DNA of 35,925 nucleotides from Planctomycetota bacterium (lineage in GTDB: Bacteria > Planctomycetota > Planctomycetia > Pirellulales > Pirellulaceae): assembly GCA_017303505.1 (NCBI GenBank), contig JAFLCP010000077.1, positions 1-35,925 of the forward strand. Reading direction: 5' to 3'. The position numbers and the translations under genes were made by a program. Below, in pieces: positions 8,198 through 16,987 of this stretch (position 1 is the first letter of the stretch; every line of letters starts with the position of its first letter). The notes below the pieces were generated by a model. The model saw nothing but the letters and a program-made list of their open reading frames with translations, searched no databases and had not been told where the DNA came from.

Positions 8198-8896
8198 ATG
8201 CGATGTTGGTTTATTTCAGATACGCACAATCACCATGAATCACTGCAGATCCCAGCTGACATTGACATCGTTGTGCACTGTGGAGATGAGTCAGAAAGTG
8301 GGAACGAGTGGTTTAACGAACCTGAGGCTCGAGAGTTTTTCGATTGGTACTCCAAACTCTCGATCCCCATCAAGATTTTTGTACCCGGAAACCACTCTAC
8401 CGCCATCGAAAAAGGTCGCGTGCTGCCAACCGATTATCGGCAAATCCACTTCCTCATTCACCAACCACTAGCCATTGCAAACCTGAGCTTCTTTGGCACT
8501 CCCTACACACCCATGTTTTTTAATTGGTCGTATATGCGTCCCCGAGTAGAATTAGATGCGGTATGGCAAACGATTCCAGATCACGTTGATGTACTTATTT
8601 CTCACGGACCGCCCAAAGGATTTCTGGACGTAACCCGCGATATGCACACACGCTCGCCGGTTCATGTGGGTTCTAAGTCGCTGACTCGACATGTTGTCCA
8701 ACGCATCAAGCCACTGGTTCATGCATTTGGGCATATACATGACGAAAAAGGAATCAGGAATTTTGGGGCAGTCAGTGACGGAGGCACCATCTTCATCAAC
8801 TGCTCTTGCTGTAACATTGCCAACGAATTGGTGAATCCTGGCATCGTTGTCGATATCGATCCAATTCGCCGGACTTGCTCACTGCAATCAAACTGA
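8198..8896 (+). CDS. Calcineurin-like metallophosphoesterase
   Basis: A 232-residue protein from the ATG at 8198. A TTG at 8180 is possible, but the catalytic domain starts immediately after Met1 here. All metal-binding motifs are present in order: D-x-H (D8, H10), GD at 29-30, GNH at 64-66, SHGPP, and GHIH near the end. The layout resembles the short MPPED2/Rv0805-like class of phosphodiesterases or phosphatases. It is preceded by the MITE-like element and followed by the oxygenase gene after 164 bp, so no operon is obvious. The substrate is unknown; a cyclic-nucleotide or phosphate diester is possible. Confidence 0.88.
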   Translation: MRCWFISDTHNHHESLQIPADIDIVVHCGDESESGNEWFNEPEAREFFDWYSKLSIPIKIFVPGNHSTAIEKGRVLPTDYRQIHFLIHQPLAIANLSFFGTPYTPMFFNWSYMRPRVELDAVWQTIPDHVDVLISHGPPKGFLDVTRDMHTRSPVHVGSKSLTRHVVQRIKPLVHAFGHIHDEKGIRNFGAVSDGGTIFINCSCCNIANELVNPGIVVDIDPIRRTCSLQSN

Positions 8897-9060
8897 TAGC
8901 GATCGCCCCTTCCCATGACGGCTTAAGCGATTGTCGCTCAGTTGTCAGAATTGTTGCCTCACTGCTTGTCGAGAAACTGGCGTCAAGGTTTGAACCGAGA
9001 CTCTTGCTAACAAGTCTACGTAGATAAGCCCACAACCATTCGGTGTCAGTAGAGGACTCT

Positions 9061-9627
9061 ATGTTTAAAGTGCAATACAATTTTGATTACGTCTATGTAG
9101 TTCATGAGTTTTTGACGCCGCAAGAATGCCGTGAGTATATCCAGATTGCTGAACTCATTGGATTTGCTGAGGCGCCTATCACGACTTCATCTGGGCCGAA
9201 AATGCGAAAAGACATTCGCAATAATTCACGCATCATGAAGGATGACCCGCAACTGGCAGAGCAACTTTGGCGGCGCGTTCAAGAGTGGGTCCCAGCCGAG
9301 TGGCGAGGCCGACGTGCGGTGGGACTGAACGAACGATTTCGCTTCTATCGTTACGAGCCAGGAGAGCGATTCGCACCGCATTATGACGGTGCATTTGAAC
9401 GTGAAAACGGTGAGAAGAGCGAGTTTACATTCCTCATCTATTTGAATGATGACTTTGTTGGCGGTGAAACACGATTCTTTCAACCCGGTGTCTTTAATGT
9501 CATCCCCAAAGCGGGAAACCTTTTACTGTTCTACCATCCTCAATTACACGAAGGAGCCGTTATTGAGTCTGGCACGAAATACGTTCTCCGTTCCGATGTG
9601 ATGTACCAGGCTGTCTCGATAGATTAG
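9061..9627 (+). CDS. 2OG-Fe(II) oxygenase, prolyl 4-hydroxylase type
   Basis: A 188-residue protein. The ATG at 9061 follows AGAGG closely; a GTG at 9043 would add six residues. The jelly-roll core is complete, with iron ligands H107-x-D109 and H163 and the 2-oxoglutarate-binding K173 in GTKYVLRSD. It also has the YRYEPGERFAPHYDG and FLIYLNDDFVGGETRFF phrases of P4H alpha-subunit-like proteins. It should hydroxylate an amino-acid side chain, classically proline, using O2 and 2-oxoglutarate. There is no signal peptide, so it acts in the cytoplasm. The target is unknown, and the neighbours do not suggest one. Confidence 0.9.
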   Translation: MFKVQYNFDYVYVVHEFLTPQECREYIQIAELIGFAEAPITTSSGPKMRKDIRNNSRIMKDDPQLAEQLWRRVQEWVPAEWRGRRAVGLNERFRFYRYEPGERFAPHYDGAFERENGEKSEFTFLIYLNDDFVGGETRFFQPGVFNVIPKAGNLLLFYHPQLHEGAVIESGTKYVLRSDVMYQAVSID

Positions 9628-10093
9628 TAAGCCTCCCTGCTGGTCGAATGCCTGATCAGCGAAAAAAGCGTTGCGCATAACTAGAGTTTCCTCGCGCTCG
9701 ATTTCGAATGTCAATGCGATTTCGAGTGCGATTGCATTGCGACACAGTACATGGATCACGAGTTGACCGAGACAGTGCCTTCAAATGGCGCACCTTCAAT
9801 AGCCAAGGATTCCGATTTGGCTGCCGTTGCAATCTCCAAAACGGGCGAGCAATCGAATAAGCTCCCAAAATTATTGACATAGGGCCAAGCTAGCCACATC
9901 GGTCTAGTCCTCACCTGACGGCAACTGCACACAAGCTCCCAGCGGATATCTTGAACCTTGTAATACGCAAACTGGGGCATTTGCTTGCCGTTTCGCGTAC
10001 TCTTGCTTGAACCTTGTCTTCTGGCTGACTATCCTCAAATCTGTGAAACTTCCGCATCTGTACGAATTTCAACCAAACATTGGCCGCACCACC
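9628..10093. other. Intergenic region upstream of the che cluster
   Basis: About 380-460 bp, depending on the cheW start. A TTGACA at 9874-9879 could be a -35 box, but no good -10 lies 16-18 bp further. No palindrome, RNA gene or convincing ORF was found. Confidence 0.4.
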
Positions 10094-10618
10094 TTGAAAA
10101 CTACGAATGTCGTTTCGGACAACCTCACGCGAAATGTTGCGCAATTCGTTGCCTTTCGAATTGCGGAACAAACCTACGCATTCCGCATTGAACAGATTCA
10201 AGAAATCGTGATCCTGAGCCAGGTCACGCGAACCCCACAAGTGCCTCATTATGTCGAAGGCGTCGCCAATCTCCGAGGGTCAATCATCCCAATTGTCAAT
10301 CTGAGAAAACTCTTCGGACTCGAACCTAAAGCGATAGACCCCGAAACACGAACCATTGTCGTTAATGTCGGTTCAAAAACGATTGGTTGTACTGTCGACA
10401 CAGTCACGCAGGTTGTTCGAATAGCGCAGGATGCCATCCATCCAGCGCCCGAAACGGTAACCGGTCATGGTGCCAGTTACATTTCTGGTTTTGCACGAGT
10501 AGGTGAACAACTCATCGTGCTCTTGGAAGTTGAAGAATTGCTTGATCCCCAGAAGTTGGAACAAGTAAGCAAAGTAGCCGCGACGGAACTCGCCCGCTCA
10601 GCTTCACAAAAGCCCTAG
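10094..10618 (+). CDS. cheW: Chemotaxis coupling protein CheW
   Basis: The reading frame is open from 10007, but no ATG and no Shine-Dalgarno site is present. The TTG at 10094 gives 174 residues and leaves only about 12 before the conserved domain; GTG at 10043 or TTG at 10007 are alternatives. The CheW domain is clear in QFVAFRIAEQTYAFRIEQI, TRTPQVPHYVEGVANLRG, IIPIVNLRKLFGL and the final GEQLIVLLEVEELL. CheW bridges the receptor to CheA in the signalling array. It is the first gene of the cluster, 137 bp ahead of the receptor gene. Confidence 0.9.
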   Translation: MKTTNVVSDNLTRNVAQFVAFRIAEQTYAFRIEQIQEIVILSQVTRTPQVPHYVEGVANLRGSIIPIVNLRKLFGLEPKAIDPETRTIVVNVGSKTIGCTVDTVTQVVRIAQDAIHPAPETVTGHGASYISGFARVGEQLIVLLEVEELLDPQKLEQVSKVAATELARSASQKP

Positions 10619-10755
10619 TAGAACGTCGCTGCATCTCATTGAAGCATCGCACCGCAAACAACTTGACGCTGTGAATACGCCTGATGAAGTTGGGCAACAG
10701 CACAAAACTAGTCCTACATCCTTGAATACGGAAACAGCCCGGAGCTCGTCTGATT

Positions 10756-12180
10756 ATGGCCGATAATACACCTCCTGCCAAAAGAACCTCGCGTCGTAAT
10801 ACCAGCGTTAGCCCATCCCACCCCAAAAAGGATGCCAACGGAACTGCGGCAACTTCGAAGAGTTTGATGTTCGACGCCTTCAATCGTTCCATGGCAATGA
10901 TTGAATTTACAGTCGATGGAACGATTCTTTGGGCCAACGACAATTTCCTGCAAACGATCGGATACACTCTCGACGAGATCAAGGGACGGCATCACAGTCT
11001 ATTCGTTGACCCCGAATATCGCACATCGACGGAATACCGAAACTTTTGGTATGACCTAGGCCAAGGTATTTTCAAAGTCGCCCGATTCAAGCGAATTGGC
11101 AAAGGGGGCAAGGAAATCTATTTGCAGGCGGCTTACAGCCCCGTGCTCGATGAGAATGGAACAACCATCAAAGTAGTGAAGTTAGCTGCGGACGTTACCT
11201 TCGATACACTCCGTGAATTCCAAGCCCAAGATCGAGAAGCGGCAGCTCATGCCGCGCAAGTGGAAGCCAAAAAGATTTTGGAATCCAAAGTCAACGAGCT
11301 TTCACTAACCGTTGAAGCTGCATCAAAAGGTGACTTGACTCAAGTTGTTACGGTTACTGGTAATGATGATCTAGGGAGATTGGGAAGTAGCCTTAGCAAA
11401 ATGATCTGTGACCTTCGATCCATCATTGGTGAAGTGATGGCTGCCGCTCAACAACAAAATGAGGGAGCTCGCACGATCGCGGAAAGCAGTGCTAACTTGA
11501 GCGAGGGGGCACAGACCCAAGCAGCTTCCGTTGAAGAAATGACCGCCAGTGTGGCCCAAATGATTGACGCGATGGAAGTCATCTCTCGCAATGCTAATGC
11601 CGCGAAAACCAAAGCCATTGAAACATCGAAACTGGCCAAGGGTGGTGGCACCACAGTTGACGAAGCCATCAACGCGATGAAGCTCATCCAAAAATCGAGC
11701 GAGCAAATCAACGAAATCATCCAAGTCATCAGCGAAATTGCCAGCCAAACGAATCTCCTCGCCTTAAACGCGGCGATAGAAGCTGCACGAGCTGGCGAAC
11801 ATGGACTAGGCTTCGCAGTGGTTGCCGACGAAGTGCGAAAATTGGCAGAACGATCCAGTGAAGCCGCTAAAGAAATTACCAAACTGATCAAGGAATCCTC
11901 GCGTCGCGTCGAAGAGGGGGCGAGTTTGTCTCAAAAGGTTGGTGATTCACTCGAAAAAATTGTAGAATCTGTGGACGACACTGCCGATGGCATTGGACAA
12001 ATTGCGGCCTCCACGGAAGCTCAAGCAGCAAGTGCACAAGAAGTTAAAGCCGCCATTCGAAGTGTATCGGATACAACCGAATCGAACGCTGCCGCATCGG
12101 AAGAAATGGCAGCAAGTGCCCAACAGCTCGGAGCACAAGCGCAAAGTCTGCGTGATTTGGTTGCCAAATTTAGAATCTGA
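10756..12180 (+). CDS. Soluble PAS-domain methyl-accepting chemotaxis protein
   Basis: A 474-residue receptor with no transmembrane segment, so it should sense from the cytoplasm. Domains in order: a Lys/Ser-rich leader (1-35), a PAS domain (about 40-145, with [16 protein letters not shown] and an [19 protein letters not shown] stretch), a HAMP-like linker (about 178-230), and a long methyl-accepting helical hairpin. Its tip carries [20 protein letters not shown] from residue 327, the CheW/CheA contact region. The C-terminus (KFRI) lacks an NWETF-type tether for CheR or CheB. Its stop overlaps the cheR start by 1 nt, indicating coupling. PAS could bind heme, flavin or a small ligand; this cannot be told from the sequence. 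Confidence 0.93.
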   Translation: MADNTPPAKRTSRRNTSVSPSHPKKDANGTAATSKSLMFDAFNRSMAMIEFTVDGTILWANDNFLQTIGYTLDEIKGRHHSLFVDPEYRTSTEYRNFWYDLGQGIFKVARFKRIGKGGKEIYLQAAYSPVLDENGTTIKVVKLAADVTFDTLREFQAQDREAAAHAAQVEAKKILESKVNELSLTVEAASKGDLTQVVTVTGNDDLGRLGSSLSKMICDLRSIIGEVMAAAQQQNEGARTIAESSANLSEGAQTQAASVEEMTASVAQMIDAMEVISRNANAAKTKAIETSKLAKGGGTTVDEAINAMKLIQKSSEQINEIIQVISEIASQTNLLALNAAIEAARAGEHGLGFAVVADEVRKLAERSSEAAKEITKLIKESSRRVEEGASLSQKVGDSLEKIVESVDDTADGIGQIAASTEAQAASAQEVKAAIRSVSDTTESNAAASEEMAASAQQLGAQAQSLRDLVAKFRI

Positions 12181-13025
12181 TGCTACGGACGAGATTTATG
12201 AAGGAACCGGAACGACTTACACCACAACAGTTCGAGTTGTTCCAAAAGTTCATTTTTGAATTCTGCGGTATCAAGCTCGATCCAACCAAAATCACGCTTG
12301 TAAGCAACCGAATTCGTAGGCGCTTGCTGGCGACCCAATGCCCAGACTTCTCGGCTTACTACCAACTCGTAACGTCAAGAGCTGGAGCGGCTGAGCTTCC
12401 GGAATTCATTGATGCCATTACAACGAATGAAACTTGGTTTTTTCGAACACCAAGCAATTTCGAGTGGTTCAAAAATACGTATCTCCAGGAACTCTTACGA
12501 GAGAAAGCAGAAGGAAAGAGAGAGCCGCACCTGCGAATTTGGTCAGCAGCCTGCAGTTCGGGCGAAGAGCCCTTTTCGCTGGCGATGTGCTTGTCCGAGG
12601 CCAGTGTCAGCCTGAGAGGTTGGACCGTCGATATCGTCGGCACAGACATTAGCGAATCGTCCTTGGCATTAGCCCGTGCCGGTTTATACAAAAAGCGTGC
12701 CATGCAAGAAATGGACGATGCGCGAATACGTCGGCACTTCACCGAGGAACCTTCCGAGATCTTTCGGATTAGACCAACGATACAGAATATGGTTGCGTTT
12801 AAGAAACACAATCTCATGAAGCCCATGAATGATAAACCGTTTGATTGCATCTGGATTCGCAATGTTTTGATCTATTTCAATCGCGAATCGAAAGCCAAAG
12901 TCATCGAGAATCTTGTTCGTTCCCTGGCTAGCGGTGGCTATCTTGTCGTCGGTCCCTCTGAAGGAATTTACGACATGTTAGGCATGCTCCAGAAACGCGG
13001 AACCTTTCTTTATCAAAAACAGTAA
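12180..13025 (+). CDS. cheR: Chemoreceptor glutamate methyltransferase CheR
   Basis: A 281-residue protein from the ATG overlapping the receptor stop (TGATG); an ATG at 12198 would remove six residues. The N-terminal helical domain (QQFELFQKFIFEFCGIKL, VSNRIRRRL) precedes the SAM-binding methyltransferase domain, with IWSAACSSGEEPFSLAM and IVGTDISESSLALARAGLY. The C-terminal FDCIWIRNVLIYF and LVVGPSEG motifs are also typical. CheR methylates receptor glutamates and opposes CheB. It is followed by cheA after 14 bp. Confidence 0.95.
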   Translation: MLRTRFMKEPERLTPQQFELFQKFIFEFCGIKLDPTKITLVSNRIRRRLLATQCPDFSAYYQLVTSRAGAAELPEFIDAITTNETWFFRTPSNFEWFKNTYLQELLREKAEGKREPHLRIWSAACSSGEEPFSLAMCLSEASVSLRGWTVDIVGTDISESSLALARAGLYKKRAMQEMDDARIRRHFTEEPSEIFRIRPTIQNMVAFKKHNLMKPMNDKPFDCIWIRNVLIYFNRESKAKVIENLVRSLASGGYLVVGPSEGIYDMLGMLQKRGTFLYQKQ

Positions 13026-13039
13026 GCAAGGAACCAAGT

Positions 13040-15478
13040 GTGAGCGACGACTTCAACTTCTCAACTGGAATGCCATCCGATGAAATGGCACAATATGTCC
13101 AGATGTTCGTTGACGAAACAACGGAACAGTTGGATGAACTGGTCGAGGTTCTACTCGTCTTAGAGAATCAGCCCGATAGTTCAAGCCACTTGAACGAATC
13201 TTTTCGCTTGATCCATTCCATCAAAGGCGCTGCAGCCATGATGGGACTGGATAGCATCACCTTGTTGACACATCACCTCGAGAATCATTTTGAGCGATTT
13301 CGATCGGGCATTGAGGTCCTTGATACCTCGCTAATGAATCTCATCCTTAAATGTGTCGATTTTCTTCGGAACGCCGTAGAAACTCTACGAGAAGGACGCC
13401 CTCTGGTTAGCGAGCCAGAGTTAATTGAACAGCTATCGAAGTCGGCTGCAGAGATTCGATTATCGATGGGACAACTTCACGCGGCTAAGCCCGAACCGAA
13501 AATAACCGCTAGTCAGACTGCCGCTACGGACACTGTAACAGGGGACGCCTTAGCCCCTTCCACAACTCCGCCTCAGAAGAACCTATCGCAAAAGAAGAGG
13601 ATTAGCGTCTACTTTGATCGCACAATACATCTGCCTGAGCTCAAAGCCGAACTAATTATTGCTCGACTGTCAGATCTCGCTGTTATCCATCGGACCGTCC
13701 CTGACATCGACGAGTTATCGAGCCTGGCCGATTTGGGAACGTTACAAATTTGGCTGGATAGTTCCAGTGATGATTCTGCATTGCGTTCCACTGCGGATAT
13801 CGTCGGCGTCGAATTAGTTGAAATCGATTTCGATGTGGAGACCATCCACGAAGATATTGTTCCCTCAACATCAGCCCAAGAACTTGTTAAGCCATCTCCC
13901 GTTAGAGTTCCAGTCGCAAACGTTCTATCCAATGTCGAACCGGAAGAGCTCGCCAATACCACGGAACCCCAACTAGAGGAGCCTGCGAGTTCGGACTCCA
14001 TTTTCGTTAAAACGTCTAACGCCGATTCCGTCGAATCGCATTCCAAAGTTGTCGAGACCTTAAGAGTTGATATCCAACGTCTCGATCGCCTTATGAACCT
14101 TGCCGGTGAACTTGTCGTAAACCGCGCCAGGTTTGTTCAGCTCTCTTCACAAATGACCGATACCTTCAAGAAGTCGGGCTTGATCTCCAGTCTGCGCGAT
14201 CTATGCGATATTCTTCGTGGCTCTTTCTTAGTCGAAAGCGATGAAGCGAATCGCTCGAAGCGAACCGAGCATGAACAAATCAACCAAGTTAAAGAAACCG
14301 TCGCAGCTATCGAGGAACAATTGCGGACCTTGGAACAAGGCCGTAAGAGTTTCTTACAATTGAAAGAAGCTATCGATCAGTTCTCTCGTGTATCAGACGG
14401 TCTCCAGCGGGGAGTACTCGATACGAGGATGGTGCCAGTGGGCCCACTCTTCAATCGATTCAAACGGACTGTCCGTGATATATCTACGGAGCTCAAGAAA
14501 AAGGTTCATTTTGTGATCCGCGGAGAGAACACAGAACTCGATAAGCGGATGATCGATGAACTGGGAGATCCGCTGGTTCACTTGGTTCGAAATGCGATTG
14601 ACCATGGCCTGGAATCGGAATCGGTGCGATCAAGTCGCGGTAAGCCGGAAACAGGGACACTCACTCTGGAGGCCGCCCATAGCGGCAACAACGTTCTCAT
14701 CACCATTTCAGATGACGGCGGCGGAATCAATATTGAAAAAGTACGTCGACGGGCTGTTGATAGAGGACTCATCACATCGATTGAAGCCGAGACGATGTCC
14801 GATCACGAGGTCGCACAGTTCATCTGGGCTCCCGGATTCAGTACTGCCGAAACGATCTCGGATATATCGGGACGTGGCGTTGGTATGGACATTGTCAAAA
14901 CCAGGATCAGTGAACTCAACGGAACCATTGAAGTAGACTCGTCGTTGGGCAAAGGGACGCGTTTCATCATTCGCTTGCCACTAACGTTAGCCATTATTCG
15001 AAGTTTGCTTTTTCAGTTACCTCAAGGTACTTTCGCCGCTCCAATTGAAAATGTACGCGAAATAGTTTCAATCCGTGCCAAAGAAATTATCTCAGTGCAC
15101 GGCCGCGATTCGATTGAGGTCCGGGGTGAGTTCATTCCACTGGTACGGATTGAGGATGTCTTTGACTGGCACCCATCCGCTTCTTCATCCCCCTCAGAGA
15201 GAAAAGCCGAGCCGGAAGCTCCAATCAGCGCCTTCAGCGTTTTGATTCTGAACTCAGGTACTAAAACGATGGGAATGATGGTGGGCGAATTGAAGGGATG
15301 TCAAGATATTGTCGTCAAGTCCCTGGATGAGAACTTCACGCATATTCGTGGCCTTGCGGGAGCAAGTATTTTGGGTGACGGGTCGGTTTGTTTGCTACTC
15401 GATATCGTTTCTTGTTTAGAATTAGCGCGACAGCGATTACGTGATCGATCTACCCCACGCTCCAATGTAAATTTATGA
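13040..15478 (+). CDS. cheA: Chemotaxis histidine kinase CheA
   Basis: An 812-residue kinase starting at GTG 13040, with AAGGAA 7-8 nt upstream. It has an HPt domain at about 14-115 with the phospho-accepting H59 in LIHSIKGAAAMMG, and a probable response-regulator-binding domain at about 186-275. An acidic Ser/Pro linker follows, then an extended P3 dimerisation domain from about 341 (RLDRLMNLAGELVVNR) with an inserted charged helix. The GHKL ATPase begins near 500 (N-box LVRNAIDHGLE, then SDDGGGI and GRGVGMDIVK), and a CheW-like P5 domain covers about 650-800. It phosphorylates CheY, CheB and possibly the REC-PP2C protein downstream. It overlaps cheC by 4 nt (ATGA). Confidence 0.96.
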   Translation: MSDDFNFSTGMPSDEMAQYVQMFVDETTEQLDELVEVLLVLENQPDSSSHLNESFRLIHSIKGAAAMMGLDSITLLTHHLENHFERFRSGIEVLDTSLMNLILKCVDFLRNAVETLREGRPLVSEPELIEQLSKSAAEIRLSMGQLHAAKPEPKITASQTAATDTVTGDALAPSTTPPQKNLSQKKRISVYFDRTIHLPELKAELIIARLSDLAVIHRTVPDIDELSSLADLGTLQIWLDSSSDDSALRSTADIVGVELVEIDFDVETIHEDIVPSTSAQELVKPSPVRVPVANVLSNVEPEELANTTEPQLEEPASSDSIFVKTSNADSVESHSKVVETLRVDIQRLDRLMNLAGELVVNRARFVQLSSQMTDTFKKSGLISSLRDLCDILRGSFLVESDEANRSKRTEHEQINQVKETVAAIEEQLRTLEQGRKSFLQLKEAIDQFSRVSDGLQRGVLDTRMVPVGPLFNRFKRTVRDISTELKKKVHFVIRGENTELDKRMIDELGDPLVHLVRNAIDHGLESESVRSSRGKPETGTLTLEAAHSGNNVLITISDDGGGINIEKVRRRAVDRGLITSIEAETMSDHEVAQFIWAPGFSTAETISDISGRGVGMDIVKTRISELNGTIEVDSSLGKGTRFIIRLPLTLAIIRSLLFQLPQGTFAAPIENVREIVSIRAKEIISVHGRDSIEVRGEFIPLVRIEDVFDWHPSASSSPSERKAEPEAPISAFSVLILNSGTKTMGMMVGELKGCQDIVVKSLDENFTHIRGLAGASILGDGSVCLLLDIVSCLELARQRLRDRSTPRSNVNL

Positions 15479-16113
15479 ATGAATTGACCCAACGCCAACT
15501 CAATCATCTTGGTGAGTTGATTCAAGTCGGCTCTTCCGAAGCGTCGCGCGCTTTATCAACTTGGCTCAACAAACAAGTCAGCGTTCGTGTCGATCAGTTG
15601 GAGCAAGCCACACTTGAAACAGCGGTCGAGCAACTTGGGCCAGGCGCTGATGTGGTCTGCGCATGCTGTATGAGGTTTTCGGGCGGAATCAATGGCCAGT
15701 TGCTTCTGGCCTTTGACGATGCAAGTGGCCTTTTGTTATGCGATATGCTGCTGGCGCGAGAGAGAGCATCGCAGGAATGGCAAGAATTGGAAATTTCTGC
15801 CGCTATGGAAACAACCAATATCGTCGGTTGTGCGTTCCTAAATTCCCTTTCGCAAATATTTCCCCAATCCACTGCTCTCCCCCCTTCGTCTGCGGAAACC
15901 ACTGGTACGACCTGGATTCCAACTCCCCCCGTCTTCGTCCGAGACTATGCAGCCGCCATCATGCAATTTGCATTGATGGATCAAGCCTCGCACTTTGACA
16001 CAGTGCTGTTGGCTCATGCTAAATTCACGATCGACGACACGCCGGTGAAATGGCAGCTCATGCTTGTCCCTGATGCGGAGGTTCTCGCACATCTTGCAAG
16101 GATGATCGAATGA
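15475..16113 (+). CDS. cheC: CheC-type CheY-P phosphatase, one canonical active site
   Basis: A 212-residue protein. CheC proteins dephosphorylate CheY-P using paired E-x3-N motifs and bind CheD. The second motif is intact in LEISAAMETTNIVGCAFLNSL (E, N and the second N). The first is degraded: ELIQVGSSEASRALS lacks the Asn expected in EIGNIxxG. The remaining helices and strands, including WQLMLVPD near the end, suit the CheC fold. It overlaps both cheA and cheD by 4 nt, and the CheC-CheD neighbourhood supports a physical partnership. CheC rather than CheX is favoured by the length and by the cheD linkage. Confidence 0.85.
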   Translation: MNELTQRQLNHLGELIQVGSSEASRALSTWLNKQVSVRVDQLEQATLETAVEQLGPGADVVCACCMRFSGGINGQLLLAFDDASGLLLCDMLLARERASQEWQELEISAAMETTNIVGCAFLNSLSQIFPQSTALPPSSAETTGTTWIPTPPVFVRDYAAAIMQFALMDQASHFDTVLLAHAKFTIDDTPVKWQLMLVPDAEVLAHLARMIE

Positions 16114-16604
16114 ACCCGAACGGTGACAATGAAGGACAATGGGTCAAAATGGCCGAAATCGGAGTGATGCAACAACAAGGGGCTATGAGAACACTTTTGG
16201 GATCTTGCATCGGCATTGCCTTGTATGATCGCAAGTTGAAATTACTTGGACTCGCCCACATTGTTCTTCCCGATTCGGCTGGTCGAACACAGACGTTAGG
16301 AAAATACGCTGATTCAGCCATACCCGAAACCATTCGACGCATGACGATGCTTACGGGCGGAGCCAAATTATCGTTAACTGCAAAAATCGCAGGGGGTGCG
16401 AACATGTTTGTTCAGGTGTCACCCAATAACGGCAATACGATCGGCGAGCAAAACCTGCAAGCCGTCGAAAAGGCCTTAGCACTGGGAAATATCCCAATCA
16501 TCGGTCGACATGTTGGTGGAACATCGGGAAGAAGAATGGTCGTTGACGTTGTAACCGGAACAGTTCAAATCCATATCGTCGGCCAAACAACGGTTCAGAT
16601 ATAA
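16110..16604 (+). CDS. cheD: Chemoreceptor glutamine deamidase CheD
   Basis: A 164-residue protein. The catalytic Cys33 in TLLGSC and His50 in GLAHIVLPD are present, as is the downstream block with AKIAGGANMF and GRHVGGTSGRRMVVDVVTG. CheD deamidates receptor glutamines to glutamates and is modulated by CheC, which is encoded immediately upstream with an ATGA overlap. It is followed by cheY after 14 bp. All key residues are present, so it should be active. Confidence 0.95.
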   Translation: MNPNGDNEGQWVKMAEIGVMQQQGAMRTLLGSCIGIALYDRKLKLLGLAHIVLPDSAGRTQTLGKYADSAIPETIRRMTMLTGGAKLSLTAKIAGGANMFVQVSPNNGNTIGEQNLQAVEKALALGNIPIIGRHVGGTSGRRMVVDVVTGTVQIHIVGQTTVQI

Positions 16605-16618
16605 GCGAGTCGATTTCC

Positions 16619-16987
16619 ATGAAAAACAAACTACTCATTGTCGACGACGCCCTTATCATGCGCATGCGAATTCGTGAAATTGCTTTGCAAGCCGGCTGGG
16701 AAGTCGTGGGCGAAGCCACGAACGGAGCACAAGCGGTAGAATTGTATCGTGAACTGCGTCCCGATTTGGTCACCCTTGATATTGTCATGCCACAAATGGA
16801 CGGCGTAGAGGCGCTTCGCAAGATTAGAGAAGAAGAACCGCAAGCCCGCGTGTGCATGGTTAGCGCGGTGAATCAAAAAGAAAAGCTCGCCGAATGCATC
16901 AAACTTGGGGCTATTGATTTTATTGTAAAGCCTTTTGAAAAGGCCCAACTGGAAAGTCTGTTCACCAAGCAGGGACGCCCTCGATGA
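16619..16987 (+). CDS. cheY: CheY-like single-domain response regulator
   Basis: A 122-residue receiver domain alone. The acidic pair D9-D10, phospho-acceptor D54 (LVTLDIVMPQMDG), S82 and K104 (FIVKPF) are all in place. It has no output domain, so it works by binding a target protein when phosphorylated by CheA. CheC, encoded three genes upstream, would reset it. The position between cheD and cheB, with a 4-nt overlap into cheB, fits CheY of this cluster. Whether the target is a flagellar motor cannot be told, because no motor genes are in the window. Confidence 0.93.
   Translation: MKNKLLIVDDALIMRMRIREIALQAGWEVVGEATNGAQAVELYRELRPDLVTLDIVMPQMDGVEALRKIREEEPQARVCMVSAVNQKEKLAECIKLGAIDFIVKPFEKAQLESLFTKQGRPR

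Noticed and set aside
7620..8471. 283-codon plus-strand frame
   Set aside because: It runs antisense through the DUF2805 gene, across the MITE-like element and into the metallophosphoesterase in another frame. Its protein has no domain and odd composition.
8897..8960. AGCGA-TTG-TCGCT hairpin after the metallophosphoesterase gene
   Set aside because: Only a 5-bp stem with no T-tract; too weak to call a terminator.
9874..9902. TTGACA as a promoter for the che cluster
   Set aside because: No acceptable -10 hexamer at 16-18 bp, so a promoter cannot be supported.
11371..11891. Two long minus-strand frames (125 and 147 codons)
   Set aside because: Both lie opposite the Ala/Glu-rich signalling helices of the receptor, a common source of false frames.
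13609..14046. 145-codon minus-strand frame
   Set aside because: Antisense to the acidic linker of cheA; Ser/Thr-rich shadow of that composition.
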